Shown here: one piece after another, positions 1 to 11,800 of the stretch
Layout: each line of letters opens with the position of its first letter
How positions within the stretch are numbered: the stretch's first letter is position 1
Source of the DNA: Siphonodentalium dalli
Taxonomy: Eukaryota; Mollusca; Scaphopoda; Gadilida; Siphonodentaliidae
Direction of reading: 5' to 3'
Assembly (NCBI GenBank): GCA_032622095.1
Contig: CP136063.1
Span: 32,552,987 to 32,616,986, forward strand
Length of the DNA stretch: 64,000 bases
Translations under genes and position numbers: made by a program
The notes under the pieces: model-generated
What the model was told of the DNA's origin: nothing
Database searches by the model: none
What the model saw: the letters and a program-made list of their open reading frames with translations, nothing else

Positions 1-833
1 TTTCTTCAACTCTTAAAATCTACCGTTTGAAATTTCTAGATGAATAGATCTCATAGATGGGGATTCACATTTGTTCAAATAAGGGCAGAGATAAGAGATT
101 TAACTCTCAACCACCCACCCTACCTGTATGTATGCTGTTTGATACTGGTATAATAATATATAGATTCCTATTGATTTCTAAGCTGCCTGGGTGGAGGCAA
201 TGAGGCTGTAGATTTGATTTTTCAACCAGTAACAGTCCACATTTTCCTACTTCGGGTTAAACTGTTCGACCGAAATCGCCACAAATGTTAACAGGTCTAT
301 TTTGCTGATATTTAGTATGAAGGGTTCTTTGGTGTCTGGTATTGAAATTTATTCAGATATGGTCACCAGGTTAAATAGGGTGGGACCATGGACATAACTG
401 TATGTCTCTATAGTCATTCTTAAATTGTCTTCTCAAGAGAGGTTGGACTATTTAGCTTACATATAGTATGGATGATCCTTTAGTGACTGATATTCAGATT
501 TGTTAACATCAGGTCAACCTGTTTAAGAAATGACGGGGGCTATGGGGAGTTAACAATTTTGTGTTTAAAAAATCATTGAAATACCAAATTCATTAAAACA
601 TCTTCCTTGGAACTACCTAACTGATTAATCTGACATACATGTATGGTGTTTTGGGTCCATGGATAAATGGGCTTCAAACATGTCTAAATGGTTTTATAAA
701 AAGGTGCTTGTGAGATTGGAAATTTCCAAAAATTGAGAAAGTTTGAGATGTCGGTTGTGAAATTCCAACCCAAGACTTGGGAGTCTGGAGCCCGGTCGGG
801 AGGGGACTTGTTGAGCTGGAGGAGGGGGGTGAT
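1..833. other. No gene or repeat recognised
   Basis: AT-rich sequence with no long open frame and no clear repeat structure. It contains scattered acatgta-type motifs only. Confidence 0.5.
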
Positions 834-899
834 CAGTAGTGAACAGTGGGCAATTTCATGGTGGATATTCACCTTGAAATTACCCACTGTACACTACTG
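834..899. repeat. Near-perfect palindrome (hairpin)
   Basis: Two arms of about 31 bp (834-864 and 869-899) with only a few mismatches flank a 4-bp loop. The outer stem reads cagtagtgaacagtgggcaa and is matched in inverse on the right. It is probably the core of an old foldback MITE; no target-site duplication is visible. Confidence 0.7.
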
Positions 900-1320
900 A
901 AGCCTCTCTAGCCACATATCGTGTTTAGATCTACTGTTTTCAAAGTGCTTATGAAAAGTTCTGACTATTGTGGTCTCCAGAGTCCCAGTCTCATCAGTCT
1001 TTGCAGTCTGGTGAGCGACCCCACAGTCTTTGACTGTCTTGTTATTAATAAAAATTACTAATGTGAACAAAATCTAATTATGCTTCATCATATTACAAAG
1101 AAAACACAACAATTGTATCACCATAACTTGTGAGGTACATGTCCTTTTATAATATTAAATTATGTATCATATTGTTACTATTTAGTCTATTACATGTATA
1201 TTGTTAATGTCCATGTCGAGTGGCAGTGCTAGAATGCAAGTGGGTCTGTGTATTGTGTATGACTGCAATTCAGCATCATATGATCATAAGTGTGAAATAA
1301 TATAATGATCATTTATATTG
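900..1320. other. No gene recognised
   Basis: AT-rich, non-coding sequence. No structure was seen apart from short direct repeats. Confidence 0.45.
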
Positions 1321-2073
1321 GCATAAAACTAATGTGTGTGACTAGATATATGTGTATAGTTATGATTTGAAAAATAAAATTGGAAATAAACAAAATGAAA
1401 ATAAAACATGACTAGAATCTCTCAATCACATTATCTGGCTATATGCCTATTACCCCATATTTAGGGAACATAATATTGTACACACTATACAGTATACATG
1501 CATCCAATACAAGTCACCTGGATGAGTGCTATTTCTCATATAATACAGGCGGCACACTTAGATTTCTTATCTTTCTTTGAAAAATAATTCCTCACAGGAC
1601 TCGTTTGTTCGTCGTGTTCTGCCATGATTACAGGAAGTTGTGACAACCGAAACCACGGGTTTTCCCAACTTACCACGGTTGTCATTTCCGGTTTCTGGCA
1701 TAAAACTAATGTGTGTGACTAGATATATGTGTATAGTTATGATTTGAAAAATAAAATTGGAAATAAACAAAATGAAAATAAAACATGACTAGAATCTCTC
1801 AATCACATTATCTGGCTATATGCCTATTACCCCATATTTAGGGAACATAATATTGTACACACTATACAGTATACATGCATCCAATACAAGTCACCTGGAT
1901 GAGTGCTATTTCTCATATAATACAGGCGGCACACTTAGATTTCTTATCTTTCTTTGAAAAATAATTCCTCACAGGACTCGTTTGTTCGTCGTGTTCTGCC
2001 ATGATTACAGGAAGTTGTGACAACCGAAACCACGGGTTTTCCCAACTTACCACGGTTGTCATTTCCGGTTTTT
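1321..2073. repeat. 377-bp direct tandem duplication
   Basis: Positions 1321-1697 are repeated almost exactly at 1698-2073. Both copies start gcataaaactaatgtgtgtg and end in gtcatttccggttt. The near identity implies a recent duplication or an assembly duplication. Short minus-strand frames that run through both copies simply repeat each other and are not genes. Confidence 0.85.
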
Positions 2074-2121
2074 CCCGACAACCGAAACCGAACTGATTCC
2101 ACGGTTAACCGCCCATCTCTA
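2074..2121. mobile_element. Candidate solitary terminus of a hAT-type element
   Basis: The segment ends ...AACCGCCCATCTCTA. Read in reverse this is TAGAGATGGGCGG, which resembles common hAT terminal inverted repeats. It is followed by atatatat, which could be one copy of an 8-bp TSD. No partner terminus was found upstream, so this is a weak call. Confidence 0.3.
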
Positions 2122-2136
2122 ATATATATGTATATA

Positions 2137-2310
2137 CCCTGCTTGACAAAACAAGTGTCCACCTAACCGCGGTGCAGTTAGCGTTGACACCGCGGCTGAA
2201 ATGCAACTACACCGCGGCTCCACCGGCTAACTAGTTGGGGCTGCGGTGTACATGTACTTGCCGTTCGACCATGGTGTAGTTGCCACGGTACTAGTACAAA
2301 TACCCGCCAT
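2137..2310. mobile_element. TA-flanked CG-rich MITE, 3'-truncated copy
   Basis: Begins immediately after TA with CCCTGCTTGACAAAACAAGT and continues into the CCGCGGT-rich subterminal region typical of this family (see 11241-11617). The other terminus is missing; recognisable similarity fades near 2310. Confidence 0.7.
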
Positions 2311-2478
2311 GCACCTTATTAGTAACTTGGGGACAGTTGGTGTATAAAATAAGAAGGGCCGCTTCATGTGAATGAAATTTATTCTGGTACTTGCATGTAA
2401 CAACATACATGTAAGGTATGGTATTCTTCAAGTTGAAGTAAATTTATAACAGTTTCTTCCATTTCAAACAAGCATTAA

Positions 2479-2858
2479 CCCTTTACCCAACAAACCGGCC
2501 AAAACCGGCCAAATAAAGCTTCAACAGCCTAAAATATCTTCGGTCTGTCTCAATAAAACCATACAAATATGGATATCATTGGAACCGGCTCCTTGACCAC
2601 ATTGTGATAGTTACAGTTATGCCCTGTGCCAATGCATTCTCTTATATATGCGAGTCGACCATAGGTCGCCTCGCATATATAAGAGAATGCATTGGCCTAA
2701 AAAAAATCTTTTTACCATTTTTTCTTACATTCTTTAACAATTTTATAATTTTTAATGTGTTAAGCCAATGCATTCTTTTATATATGCGAGGCGACCTATG
2801 GTCGACTCGCATATATAAGAGAATGCATTGGCACAGGGCCGTTCTGTTGGGTAAAGGG
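2479..2858. mobile_element. piggyBac-like MITE with TTAA flanks
   Basis: A 380-bp element bounded by TTAA at 2475-2478 and 2859-2862. Terminal inverted repeats are CCCTTTACCCAACA on the left and TGTTGGGTAAAGGG on the right. TTAA duplications and CCCTTT-type ends are characteristic of piggyBac elements and their MITEs. It encodes no transposase. Two hairpins of 69 bp (2628-2696, 2764-2832) fill most of the interior. The open frame across it is a by-product of the repeats. Confidence 0.85.
2628..2832. repeat. Twin hairpins inside the TTAA MITE
   Basis: Each hairpin (2628-2696 and 2764-2832) has arms reading gccaatgcattct plus a tatatatgcgag stretch, closed by a near-palindromic centre (gtcgaccataggtcgcc and its inverse). 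The two are inverted relative to each other, so the whole segment is a palindrome of palindromes separated by about 67 bp of AT-rich DNA. Confidence 0.8.
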
Positions 2859-2862
2859 TTAA

Positions 2863-3925
2863 GTAATAACGAACCAAAGATGCTTTGGGTCGTATATAAG
2901 CTATATCTGATTTTGTGACGTCACCAATTTTTAAGTAATACGACCCTTGGATTTTGAATTTTGGATAGCACGAATGTAGGACATAGGATCGGTGGGCCTA
3001 AAGCATTTTTGTCGTAATCGGCTGTCAAGAGGCCAACACAAATCAGTCGATGTGCAACATTCTCCTATTTATATAAACGTCATACAAACATTGATGTGTT
3101 TTGTTATTTATAAGGGCAAGTAGCTAGTTTATACTGCATTTCTATCAGGTCTAGTCACTCTATTGGATTATAATTGGAAACATATCAAACTAAAGCGCTA
3201 GAGTTTTAACAAAGCGTGAATTAAATTTTGCATGACAAAGTTTTGTTTACAAAATAAAAAAAAATATTAAAAACATTTGCCCAGAAAATCAATTCCAGCC
3301 GCATGAATGCACATGTAGAGAATATCTTCAATTTTCTATCGGTATTTTCGCCTGAAAGATTGATGCAATATTCACAAAGTTCAAACCTATAAACAATACT
3401 ATAAGATTCGATTGAGTGCTTCAATTTAAGTTCATCGATACAATCTAAAATCAATAAATAAAATTGGAAGATAACAACATATAGTTCCAAACGTATTAAC
3501 CATTTAAACCCATACTATTCTGTGAGTGTACGAAACAAACTATTTATGTAATTATAAGTATTGAAAATGTTATGTATTTCTATCAACAACGGCTGAACGA
3601 GCGAAGAGATGTGAGTTTGTGCTATAAATTAATACGCAATCACAAAAAAATAAATAGTTCTGCCACAGAAATAATTTTCGCGAACATGATCAGCGAAGAA
3701 TATTATGTGATAATCAGATAATATGAACACAACAACTGAGATAAGCAGGTAAGCTATGTGTGCATATTTGTGAACTCAATTCTTCTAAGCATCTGTAGAT
3801 ACTTTTAACGTGATGACAGGCAAAATTTTGAAAATGAAAACAACACAAAAATTGCATTGCGAAAATTTGATGCAACATGTGGTATGTCATTCTGAGCACA
3901 GTGTCAAAGTTCATTCATGGTGATC
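2863..3925. repeat. Dispersed repeat remnants, no gene
   Basis: 2870-3030 (ctatatctgattttg ... ggatcggtgggcctaaagc) recurs at 4998-5126 and 7838-7870. 3590-3660 and 3719-3800 recur in part near 23800 and at 9500-9620 (aacaacaactgagataagca). This is decayed dispersed-repeat DNA with no supportable coding region. Confidence 0.55.
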
Positions 3926-3928
3926 TTA

Positions 3929-4246
3929 GTGAACGTTCAGACGACCACGATACAATCGTACATGTATGCTCATGTCAAAATCGTAGGTCAAAAATAATAT
4001 CAAGCACTGTTTGATTTTAGTCTTTAGATGCAAAATCGTGGCATATCCTTGGTCGTATGTATGTAAAATTCGTAGCTGGAAATGACCGTAGGGTAGTCAA
4101 TCACATGCTTTAGGAACAACATACGATATCAATATCAGAATCTGAATGTACGACAACATCGCAATCGTATGAACAAACTATCCACGATCTCGTCGGGCCC
4201 GATTCCTCCACTTATGATTGAAATTCATGGTCGTCTGAATGTTCAC
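3929..4246. mobile_element. Harbinger-type MITE with TTA duplication
   Basis: A 318-bp element flanked by TTA at 3926-3928 and 4247-4249. TIRs are GTGAACGTTCAGACGACCA and its inverse TGGTCGTCTGAATGTTCAC. A 3-bp TTA/TAA duplication with long TIRs points to PIF/Harbinger. It has no coding content. A second partial copy lies at 4438-4540 and a fragment near 17868. Confidence 0.75.
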
Positions 4247-4249
4247 TTA

Positions 4250-4434
4250 CTTTACTGATATTCATTCAACAACTATTGATAGGTGTCAACATAGGGACCT
4301 GCAAATATTCCAGATTCGATTCGATGTCAATATCAGGGACCTGATTCAAGCTCGACACCGAATATTTTCGAATCGGTGTTACTTTGGTGTAATCTTGTTA
4401 TTTTGAGTTAGATATAAACACATGGCAAATGACC
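4250..4434. other. Short spacer with fragments related to the hAT subterminal repeat
   Basis: 4288-4375 holds GAATCG-rich motifs and two 'agggacctg' words resembling the subterminal region of the hAT element at 11801-13095. It may be a solitary end of a related element. Confidence 0.3.
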
Positions 4435-4437
4435 TAA

Positions 4438-4540
4438 GTGTACGTTCAGACGACCACGATTCAATCGTAAGTTGGGGAATCGGGGCCCGATGAGATCGTA
4501 GATAGTTTGTTCACACGATTGCGATGTCGTCGGACATGCT
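4438..4540. mobile_element. Partial Harbinger-type MITE (inverted relative to 3929-4246)
   Basis: Starts after TAA with GTGTACGTTCAGACGACCACG and follows the reverse complement of the 3929-4246 element for about 100 bp. It is cut off at 4541, where a TA-flanked MITE is inserted. Confidence 0.65.
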
Positions 4541-4542
4541 TA

Positions 4543-4916
4543 CCCCACTGGACAAAACAAGTGTCCATTGGCACCGCGGTGTATTTGCCGTTCGGCCGCG
4601 GTGTCAGAGTTTGTAACTGCCGTTGAGCACCGCGACCGAACGGCAAGTACACCGTGGTCCAACAGCAAGTACACTGCGGCCGAAAGGCAACTACACCGCA
4701 GCCGAACGGCATGTACACCGTGGTTAGATTTCTGGTTAGTATCGTCTTTTTTCAGTTTAATGAACGTACACGCGGCAATTACACCATGGCCGAACGACAA
4801 GTACACCACGGCCCAACTGTAGTTAGCCGGTGGAGCCGCGGTGTAGTTGCATTTCAGCCACGGTGGCAACGCTAACTGCACCGCGGTTAGGTGGACACTT
4901 GTTTTGTCAAGCAGGG
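4543..4916. mobile_element. TA-flanked CG-rich MITE, complete copy
   Basis: A 374-bp element between TA at 4541-4542 and TA at 4917-4918. Its inverted ends share GACAAAACAAGTGTCC. The interior is a tandem series of degenerate 22-bp units (for example 4642-4725) built on (c)aagtacaccgcggccgaacg, unusually CpG-rich for this window. TA duplication suggests a Tc1/mariner-type mobiliser. Open frames on both strands are repeat translations. Confidence 0.85.
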
Positions 4917-4918
4917 TA

Positions 4919-4998
4919 CCCTGCTGGACAAAACAAGTGTCACCGCGGTGTATTTGCCGTTCAGCCGCGGTGTCAGAGTTTGTAACTGCAGTTGAGTA
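4919..4998. mobile_element. Truncated second TA-flanked MITE, head-to-tail with the previous one
   Basis: Begins directly after the shared TA at 4917-4918 with CCCTGCTGGACAAAACAAGT. It breaks off after about 80 bp into the dispersed repeat at 4998-5126. Confidence 0.7.
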
Positions 4999-5126
4999 CA
5001 ATGTAGGCTATATCTGATTTTGTCACGTGACCAATTATTAAATAATACGACATTGTAATTTAGATTTTTTGGGAGCACGATTGTCGCACATACAGTACGG
5101 TACATGTAGGATCGGTGGGCCTAAAG

Positions 5127-7837
5127 TAGGGCTGGAATATATTAACGAAAATAAAAAATGCGATTTTTGGAAATTAAAACCGTGGTTAACGATATAATCG
5201 CGTTTTTTTTAAAACAGATACAAGAAACTGAAAACAACTTCTCACTGTTCGCTAGAATCACATCATTGTCATTAGTTTTGACAAGTTGGCATCGGGAATA
5301 ACATACCCGGTATGCAACCACTCAACCAGTGACAACCTCATGCTCGATCGATATTCGGAATGAAAAGTAAATTCACTGGTTAAATTCCGCTATTCGGACA
5401 ATTTCGTTCCGGTGACTTGACAAATTCTGGTAGATACCGGTAATTAATAAAACCATTATCTCGTATATGCCAAAACTAAAAGTGTTCTATGCTATAGTAT
5501 CCTTTTCTAACTCGATATGTTCAACTATGTTGAGTAAATATATATGCTATTCCCGATGACACTTGCGTCGCTTGACAACTGGAAATGTGGTTTACCGTCA
5601 AGACAAATTTGACAATGATGTTCAGTCTTTTAGCGAAGTCCAAACACACGTAGTACATAACTTTTGGAATTCAGCCAAGCAAGGACATCATGTATTGTTG
5701 GGCGGGTTTGAAGCTCTAATTCTATACAATTGGTTTTAACCAATCGCAGTGAGTGGTTTCTTCTAGACGAGAAGAGGGCGGTATCTTCGCCCATTTATTA
5801 TTTTGATTGACGGTGCATGTGCATCGTTGTACTGATGGAAGAGGCGTGGCATGACTGACATTCATATCGATCTATCACCTGATCAGTCGTCGATTCATTT
5901 GGTGAATTCTCTTGTAATAAATATTTCGCAGGAAAGACGGAGAGCGAAAGAGGGACGTATTCTGGGTTTTCATATTCCCCCAATCTCGTTACTCTCAGGT
6001 GCCAAATAAACGTGCCGGCACGTTTATTAATTTGGAGCAAAAATACACACAATCACGCTTATTGTGACCCATCACGTTTATTATTTTTTTGGGGGTATAT
6101 CCATCACATAATGTGACATTTATTCTTTTTTGGGTAATAGACAAACGAATATAACAATGGAACGAATCACGAGTGCGCTAATCATTCAATACTAGAAGTT
6201 ACAAACCACTAAATAAAACTGTTTTTGGTTGGCTGAGATGCGACATCGCTTCGATATAAAACCTATTTTCAGAGTCACGGTCGCCAAATCTTTTACTTCG
6301 TCTACTTTCGGTTTGTGATAAAGCGCAAAATGTGAACTGGGTCGAGTTCACGGGACCCGAAACGATAGAAAAGCTGAATAATTAGAGTACAAACACTACC
6401 TGTTGACCAATGAGGAACGTTGTCTCCGAAAATCTCAGTCAATGTCACAGGTTGACAGTTAAATGGGAGGGGCTTTATATTAATAACTCATGTCAAGTTG
6501 TCAACTTTATAACGGGAATTGGGGGAGATTCATTGTCTGTTGACAAGTTTATTCCGGGAAGTTTAACAATTGCTCAGCAACCCACATGGGCCAGTGCACA
6601 GAGTGCAGTGTCGACGTGACACGGGGAAAGACATACATGTAGATTGATATGATATAGGTTGATACTACAGCAGCCGCGTCTCTCTGGTTAACAGTGAAAT
6701 AAAATTGCAGCAATAGCAGTTAGACAGACATCAAAGGTTTGCCTCCGTTTGTAAACGACATGTCATTGACAAAGTAGGTCACTTGCTGCATGACGTGTAC
6801 TATTGAAATAGGTCATTAAAATTGAGGTCACTCAAGTCAGGTCTGTGCTTTGATCAGTGGACCACTAGCGACTGATTGATCTATTTATACAATGTGTTTC
6901 AAGAAGATGGCATCGTATTGTCCACACATGCAAATTGATACAAAGCGGTCTGCTGGCCTCATGGTTACTCTGTGATAAATAGGGAATGCTTATCATTTTT
7001 ATTACTTATTGTGGGGGATTACCTTAATTTTTTGTTAGATACTGATTGAACATTGATCGTTCTCGTTCGTGGCGATCGCTGCTTACTTAATACCTGAATT
7101 GGTAATAACAATATGCAGTTTGTGTATCGAGATACCAGTACCTATCGTTTGAATGCCCGTATCGATGACCGTATCGTCAGTGCTGTATCACAGTCGCATT
7201 GATACATCGATGTATCGTTACACCCCTATGTAGAATACAACATGTAACATAATCTATGCCAACTATATATCATATGACTATAATGAGTAATATGTAATTG
7301 CACGCATGGTCATACATAATGTATGAATGGGGTAAACAAGATAGTGAAGATACATGATGCATAATACCTAAATGCCACTTCCTCCACACAGGTATGATTC
7401 CCTGTACTATATAAATGTACACATAAGCCTTCATGGCTCGAGTTTTAAGCATATACTACCATGAAAAGTAAAATCCGTAACCCAGCACATTTATTGTGCA
7501 CCAGCACTATTATTCTTTTTTTGGTAAAAATGTCACCCAGCACTTTTATTTGGCCAGCACTTTTATTTGGCACCTGAGAGTAGTCGTTCTAAATAAACGT
7601 TGTTTACTATGATGATTGAATATTGAAAAAATAGGACACGGGATTTAGTTGGAATTTAAAACTTAAATAACTCGATTTAGGCTTGAGTTAAACTATTTAT
7701 TTGTATATATGCTTATGATTGGATGGCACCCACTGATTGCCGACGATATTACGATTATTTTAGATTAGACGATATTACTGACGATATTGAAATTTTAACC
7801 GGGTATTGTCGATTAATCGGGAAACCGCCCAGCACTA
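5127..7837. mobile_element. Non-autonomous hAT element with perfect 8-bp TSD
   Basis: GCCTAAAG flanks both ends (5119-5126, 7838-7845). Terminal sequences are TAGGGCTGG on the left and CCAGCACTA on the right, an imperfect TIR typical of hAT elements. The uninterrupted target exists in the window: 2985-3025 reads gggcctaaagcattttt..., matching the joined flanks here. No hAT transposase frame is visible. 1.6 kb of the 2.7 kb is a nested element (5991-7583). Confidence 0.85.
5991..7583. mobile_element. Inverted-repeat element with TTATT words, nested in the hAT element
   Basis: The ends are ACTCTCAGGTGCCAAATAAA on the left and TTTATTTGGCACCTGAGAGT on the right, inverted and nearly perfect over about 20 bp. 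TCGTT stands at both flanks (5986-5990, 7584-7588), a possible short TSD. Inside each end are repeated words such as cacgtttatt or cagcacttttatt. The same terminal family occurs at 34996-38385 and 35219-38183. No coding region was recognised. Confidence 0.65.
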
Positions 7838-8139
7838 GCCTAAAGCATTATTGTCGTAATTGAAAAAGAAATTGTTGCTGTGTCTTTCGATTACCGGTAC
7901 TGGTAATGTAAACGAGAATAGTGAATATGAATTACAATTTACATGTAAGTTCATTGCTAGCGGTAGTACCTTTTATTGAGAAAATATGACAAAATAAATA
8001 ACGACAATAGTGTGATGAATGTTGAGGCGGGGAGAAAATTAACTGGTATTGCATCGCAATTTGCTACCCAAATGTGGATAAAAGCTATCCATTTTGGTAT
8101 GAATTTTATATGATTAATAATGATTTTAGAACAATGCTA

Positions 8140-8916
8140 CCCCCGCTCGACAAAACAAGTGTCCATTGGCACCGCGGTGTATTTGCCGTTCGGCCGCGGT
8201 GTCAGCGTTTGTAACTGCGGTTGAGCATCGCGGTCGAACGGCAAGTACACTGCGGCCGAAGGCAAGTACACTTTTGGTCGAACGGCAAGTACACCATGGC
8301 CGAAAGGCAACTACAACGCGGCCTAATGGCATGTACACCGTGGCCGAATGGCATGTACACTGTGGTTAGATTTCTGGTTTGTATCCTCTTTTTTCAGTTT
8401 AATGAACGTACACCGTGGCAACTACCCTGTCCACCTAACCGCGGTGCAGTTAGCGTTGCCACCGTGGCTGAAATGCAACTACACCGCGGCTCCACCGGCT
8501 ACAGTTGGGCCGCGGTGTACTTGCCGTTCGGCCATGGTGTAATTGCCGCGGTGTACGTTCATTAAACTGAAAAAAGACGATACAAACCAGAAATCTAACC
8601 ACGGTGTACATGCCGTTCGGCTGCGGTGTAGTTGCCTTTCGGCCGCAGTGTACTTGCTGTTGGGCCACGGTGTACTTGCCGTTCGGCCGCGGTGCTCAAC
8701 TGCAGTTAAAAACTCTGACACCACGGCCGATTGGCAAATACACCGCGGTGCCAATGGACACTTGTTTTGTCCAGCGGGGTACACCATGGCCGAATGGCAA
8801 GTACACTGCGGCCCAACTGTAATTAGCCGGTGGAGCCGCAGTGTTGTTGCATTTCGGCCACGGTGGCAACACTGATCGCACCGTGGTTAAGTGGACACTT
8901 GTTTTGTCCAGCAGGG
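8140..8916. mobile_element. Compound cluster of TA-flanked CG-rich MITEs
   Basis: TA-bounded termini are at 8138-8139, 8780-8781 and 8917-8918; an internal terminus-like TACCCTGTCCACC is at 8424. At least two copies in opposite orientation, plus a third partial copy, are fused. 22-bp CCGCGGT-type units run throughout. Overlapping open frames on both strands reflect the CG-rich repeat, not genes. Confidence 0.75.
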
Positions 8917-8918
8917 TA

Positions 8919-9797
8919 TCTAATCAAGTCAATGTGATGTTATTTGCTAATCAAAATTTGAAAAGTAATTTGCTTCCTGTGTTGAGGTACGAAAAACACA
9001 TGGACTGGGCACATGTATTTGTTGACTATTGTTGTGAAAGATCATGTGAAAGGTCACGACATCAGGTGACAGAATTGTGGTGTGTAGGATACAGGACTCT
9101 CTCTCTCCCTCTCTCTCTCGTTGTTTGATCGCCAGTGGGGCAAGTCGACATTGACTTCAGATCTTATTTAGAACGGTTGGCCGAATCAAACTACTTCATC
9201 TGCCCGGTATCATCACATCTGCCATCATTGATAAAGACCACGGACAACGACCCACGACTACGACAACTCTAAACGGACCACACTGAATACACTTTATACA
9301 AACGAGAGGAATTAGGTGAGCCATCTTTCTTTTGAGTCTTGATCCCTCTTTCGCCCCGTTTGTATTCAATGTCGGAAATATAACGCAATGTTCCATCCAG
9401 TTCGAACTTTGGTCCATCGCCAGAAATTTAGGCAAAATTCTAACAATAGTCACTTTGTGGGGCGAGTTCAATTGAAAGTGATAAAAATTTGTGATGTGAA
9501 ATATGAACACAACAACTGAGATAAGCAGGTAACCTACTAGTACATGTACATGTATGTGCGCATATTTGTGAACTCCATTCTTCTAATCTAAGCATCTGTT
9601 AGTATTATCTATAGATACTTTTATTAGGCTATCGTTTTTCTTTCCCCAATACCACTATATGTATATGTAAAGCGATCATTTCCCGACCATCGGATCAGCT
9701 CCAGTTTGATCCGATGTCATACCACCCTTCTCTATCTCGCATACTGCGCATGTCTGTAAAAATCTAGACGATTTATTGTCCAAAAATATTTCCTTTA
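8919..9797. other. No gene recognised
   Basis: Includes a short ct-rich microsatellite (9097-9120) and a dispersed repeat at 9500-9620 shared with 3719-3800. The minus-strand frame at 9196-9510 has no recognisable protein features. Confidence 0.45.
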
Positions 9798-11771
9798 TTA
9801 GCTCAACTTACTTTGTAAATTTGAGCTATTGCCAAGGGTTGGCATCCGTGTGTGCGTGCGTGTGTGCATCCGTCAACAATTTCCTTTGGTGCGGGCTTCA
9901 TGTCGTATCTATGGTCTGATCTTTATGAAATTTGTCATGAATGTTGGCATTGACATCTAGATGGGAACGAGTCGTTTTGGGGTCATTCGGCCAAAAAACA
10001 TGGCCGCTGGTGGCCATCTTGGATTTAAAAATTAAATCCATTGGCGCGGGCTACAGGCCGTACTGTTTGTGTGATCATCATACAATTTGTCATGAATGTT
10101 GACATTTACATGTAGATGGGAACGAGTCATTTTAGGATCATTCGGCCATCTTGGATTTTACTCTTTTTATCACTAAATCCTTTGACACATTCTACAGACC
10201 ACATCTCTGATCCGATCATCACCAAACTTCATATGGATCATATGGGGCGACCTCTAGATGGGAACGAGTCATTTGGAGAGAAAAAACATGGCCGCCGTCA
10301 GCCATCTTGGATTTTACTCTTTGCATCACTAAATACTTTGGCGCGGGCTACAGGTCGTATCTTTGGTCTGGTCTTTATGAAATTTGTCATGAATGTTGAC
10401 ATGTAGATGGGAACGAGTCATTTTAGGATCATTCGGCCAAAAAACATGGCGCTGGTGGCCATCTTGGATTTTACTCTTTGCATCACTAAATCCTTTGACA
10501 CGTCCTACAGACCACATCTCTGATCCGATCATCACCAAACTTCATATGGATCATCGGGTCGACCTCTAGATGTGAACGAGTCATTTTGGGGTCATTTGGC
10601 GAAAAAACATGGCCGCCGTCAGCCATCTTGGATTTTACTCTTTGCATCACTAAATACTTTCCTGCGGGCTACAGGTCGTATCTTTGGTCGGATCTTTATG
10701 AAATTTGTCATGAATGTTGACATTGACATGTAGATGGGAACGAGTCATTTTGGGGTCATTCGGCCAAAAAACATGGCTGCTGGTGGCCATCTTGGATTTC
10801 CAATTTGAATCCATTGGCGCGGGCTACAGGCTGTACTGTTTGTCTGATCATCATAAAATTTTTCTGAATGTTGACATTTACATGTAGATGGGAACAAGTC
10901 ATTTTAGGATCATTCGGCAAAAACATGGCCGCCGGCAGCCATATTGGATTTTACTCTTTGCATCACTAAATACTTTGACACACCCTACATACCACATCCC
11001 TGATCTGATCATCACCGTCATCACCAAACTTCATATGGATCATCGGGGTGAACTCTTGATGGGAACAAGTCATTTTAGGGTCATTCGGCAAAAATATATG
11101 GCCACCAATGGCCATTTTGGATTTTACTCTTTGTAAGACTAAATATTTCTACAAAATCCATTAGCATGGGTTATACATGTAGACCAATCTGTTTCTTTGA
11201 TCTGTATGAAATTTGTCATGGATGTTGACATTGACATGAACCCTGCTTGACAAAACAAGTGTCCACCTAACCGCGGTGCAGTTAGCGTTGCCACCGTGGC
11301 TGAAATGCAACTACACCGCGGCTCCACCGGCTAACTACAGTTGGGCCGTGGTGTACTTGCCGTTCGGCCATAGTGTAATTGCCGTGGTGTACGTTCATTA
11401 AACTGAAAAAAGACGATACAAACCAGAAATCTAAAACCATGGTGTACATGCCGTTCGGCTGCGGTGTAGTTGCCTTTCGGCCGCAGTGTACTTGCTGTTG
11501 GGCCACGGTGTACTTGCCGTTCGGCCGCGGTGCTCAACTGCAGTTACAAACTCTGACACCGCGGCCGAATGGCAAATACACCGCGGTGCCAATGGACACT
11601 TGTTTTGTCCAGCGGGGTAGATGACTTTTAGAATTTATTCTTTGCATCACTAAATCCTTTGGCACACCCTACAGACCACATCCCTCCATTTACTGTCAAC
11701 CATTAAATGATTCCTACCTACTAGTAAGTTGAGCTACAGTGTCATTGACACTCTACAGTGTCATTGACACT
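9798..11771. mobile_element. Tandem-core element 1 (about 160-bp units, shared termini)
   Basis: The left end ttagctcaacttactttgta forms a small hairpin (agctcaa ... ttgagct). The body is about 10 units of 140-165 bp, each with gggaacgagtcattttggg and a catggccgcc...ggccatcttgga block, alternating between two unit types. The right end is aagttgagctacagtgtcat. The 20112-21900 element has the same architecture. Known bivalve Helitron-related and 'pearl' elements carry 160-bp tandem cores, so that family is the best guess. A TA MITE (11241-11617) interrupts it. Confidence 0.75.
11241..11617. mobile_element. TA-flanked CG-rich MITE inserted in the tandem-core element
   Basis: A complete 377-bp copy with ends CCCTGCTTGACAAAACAAGT and the inverse of CCCCGCTGGACAAAACAAGT. 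The interrupted unit reads gttgacattgacatg / agatg, and the neighbouring units show the intact form gacatgtagatggg. This supports insertion at a TA. The left TA is mutated to AA. Confidence 0.85.
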
Positions 11772-11800
11772 TTAATTTTTAGTTCTATTTAGTATACTGT

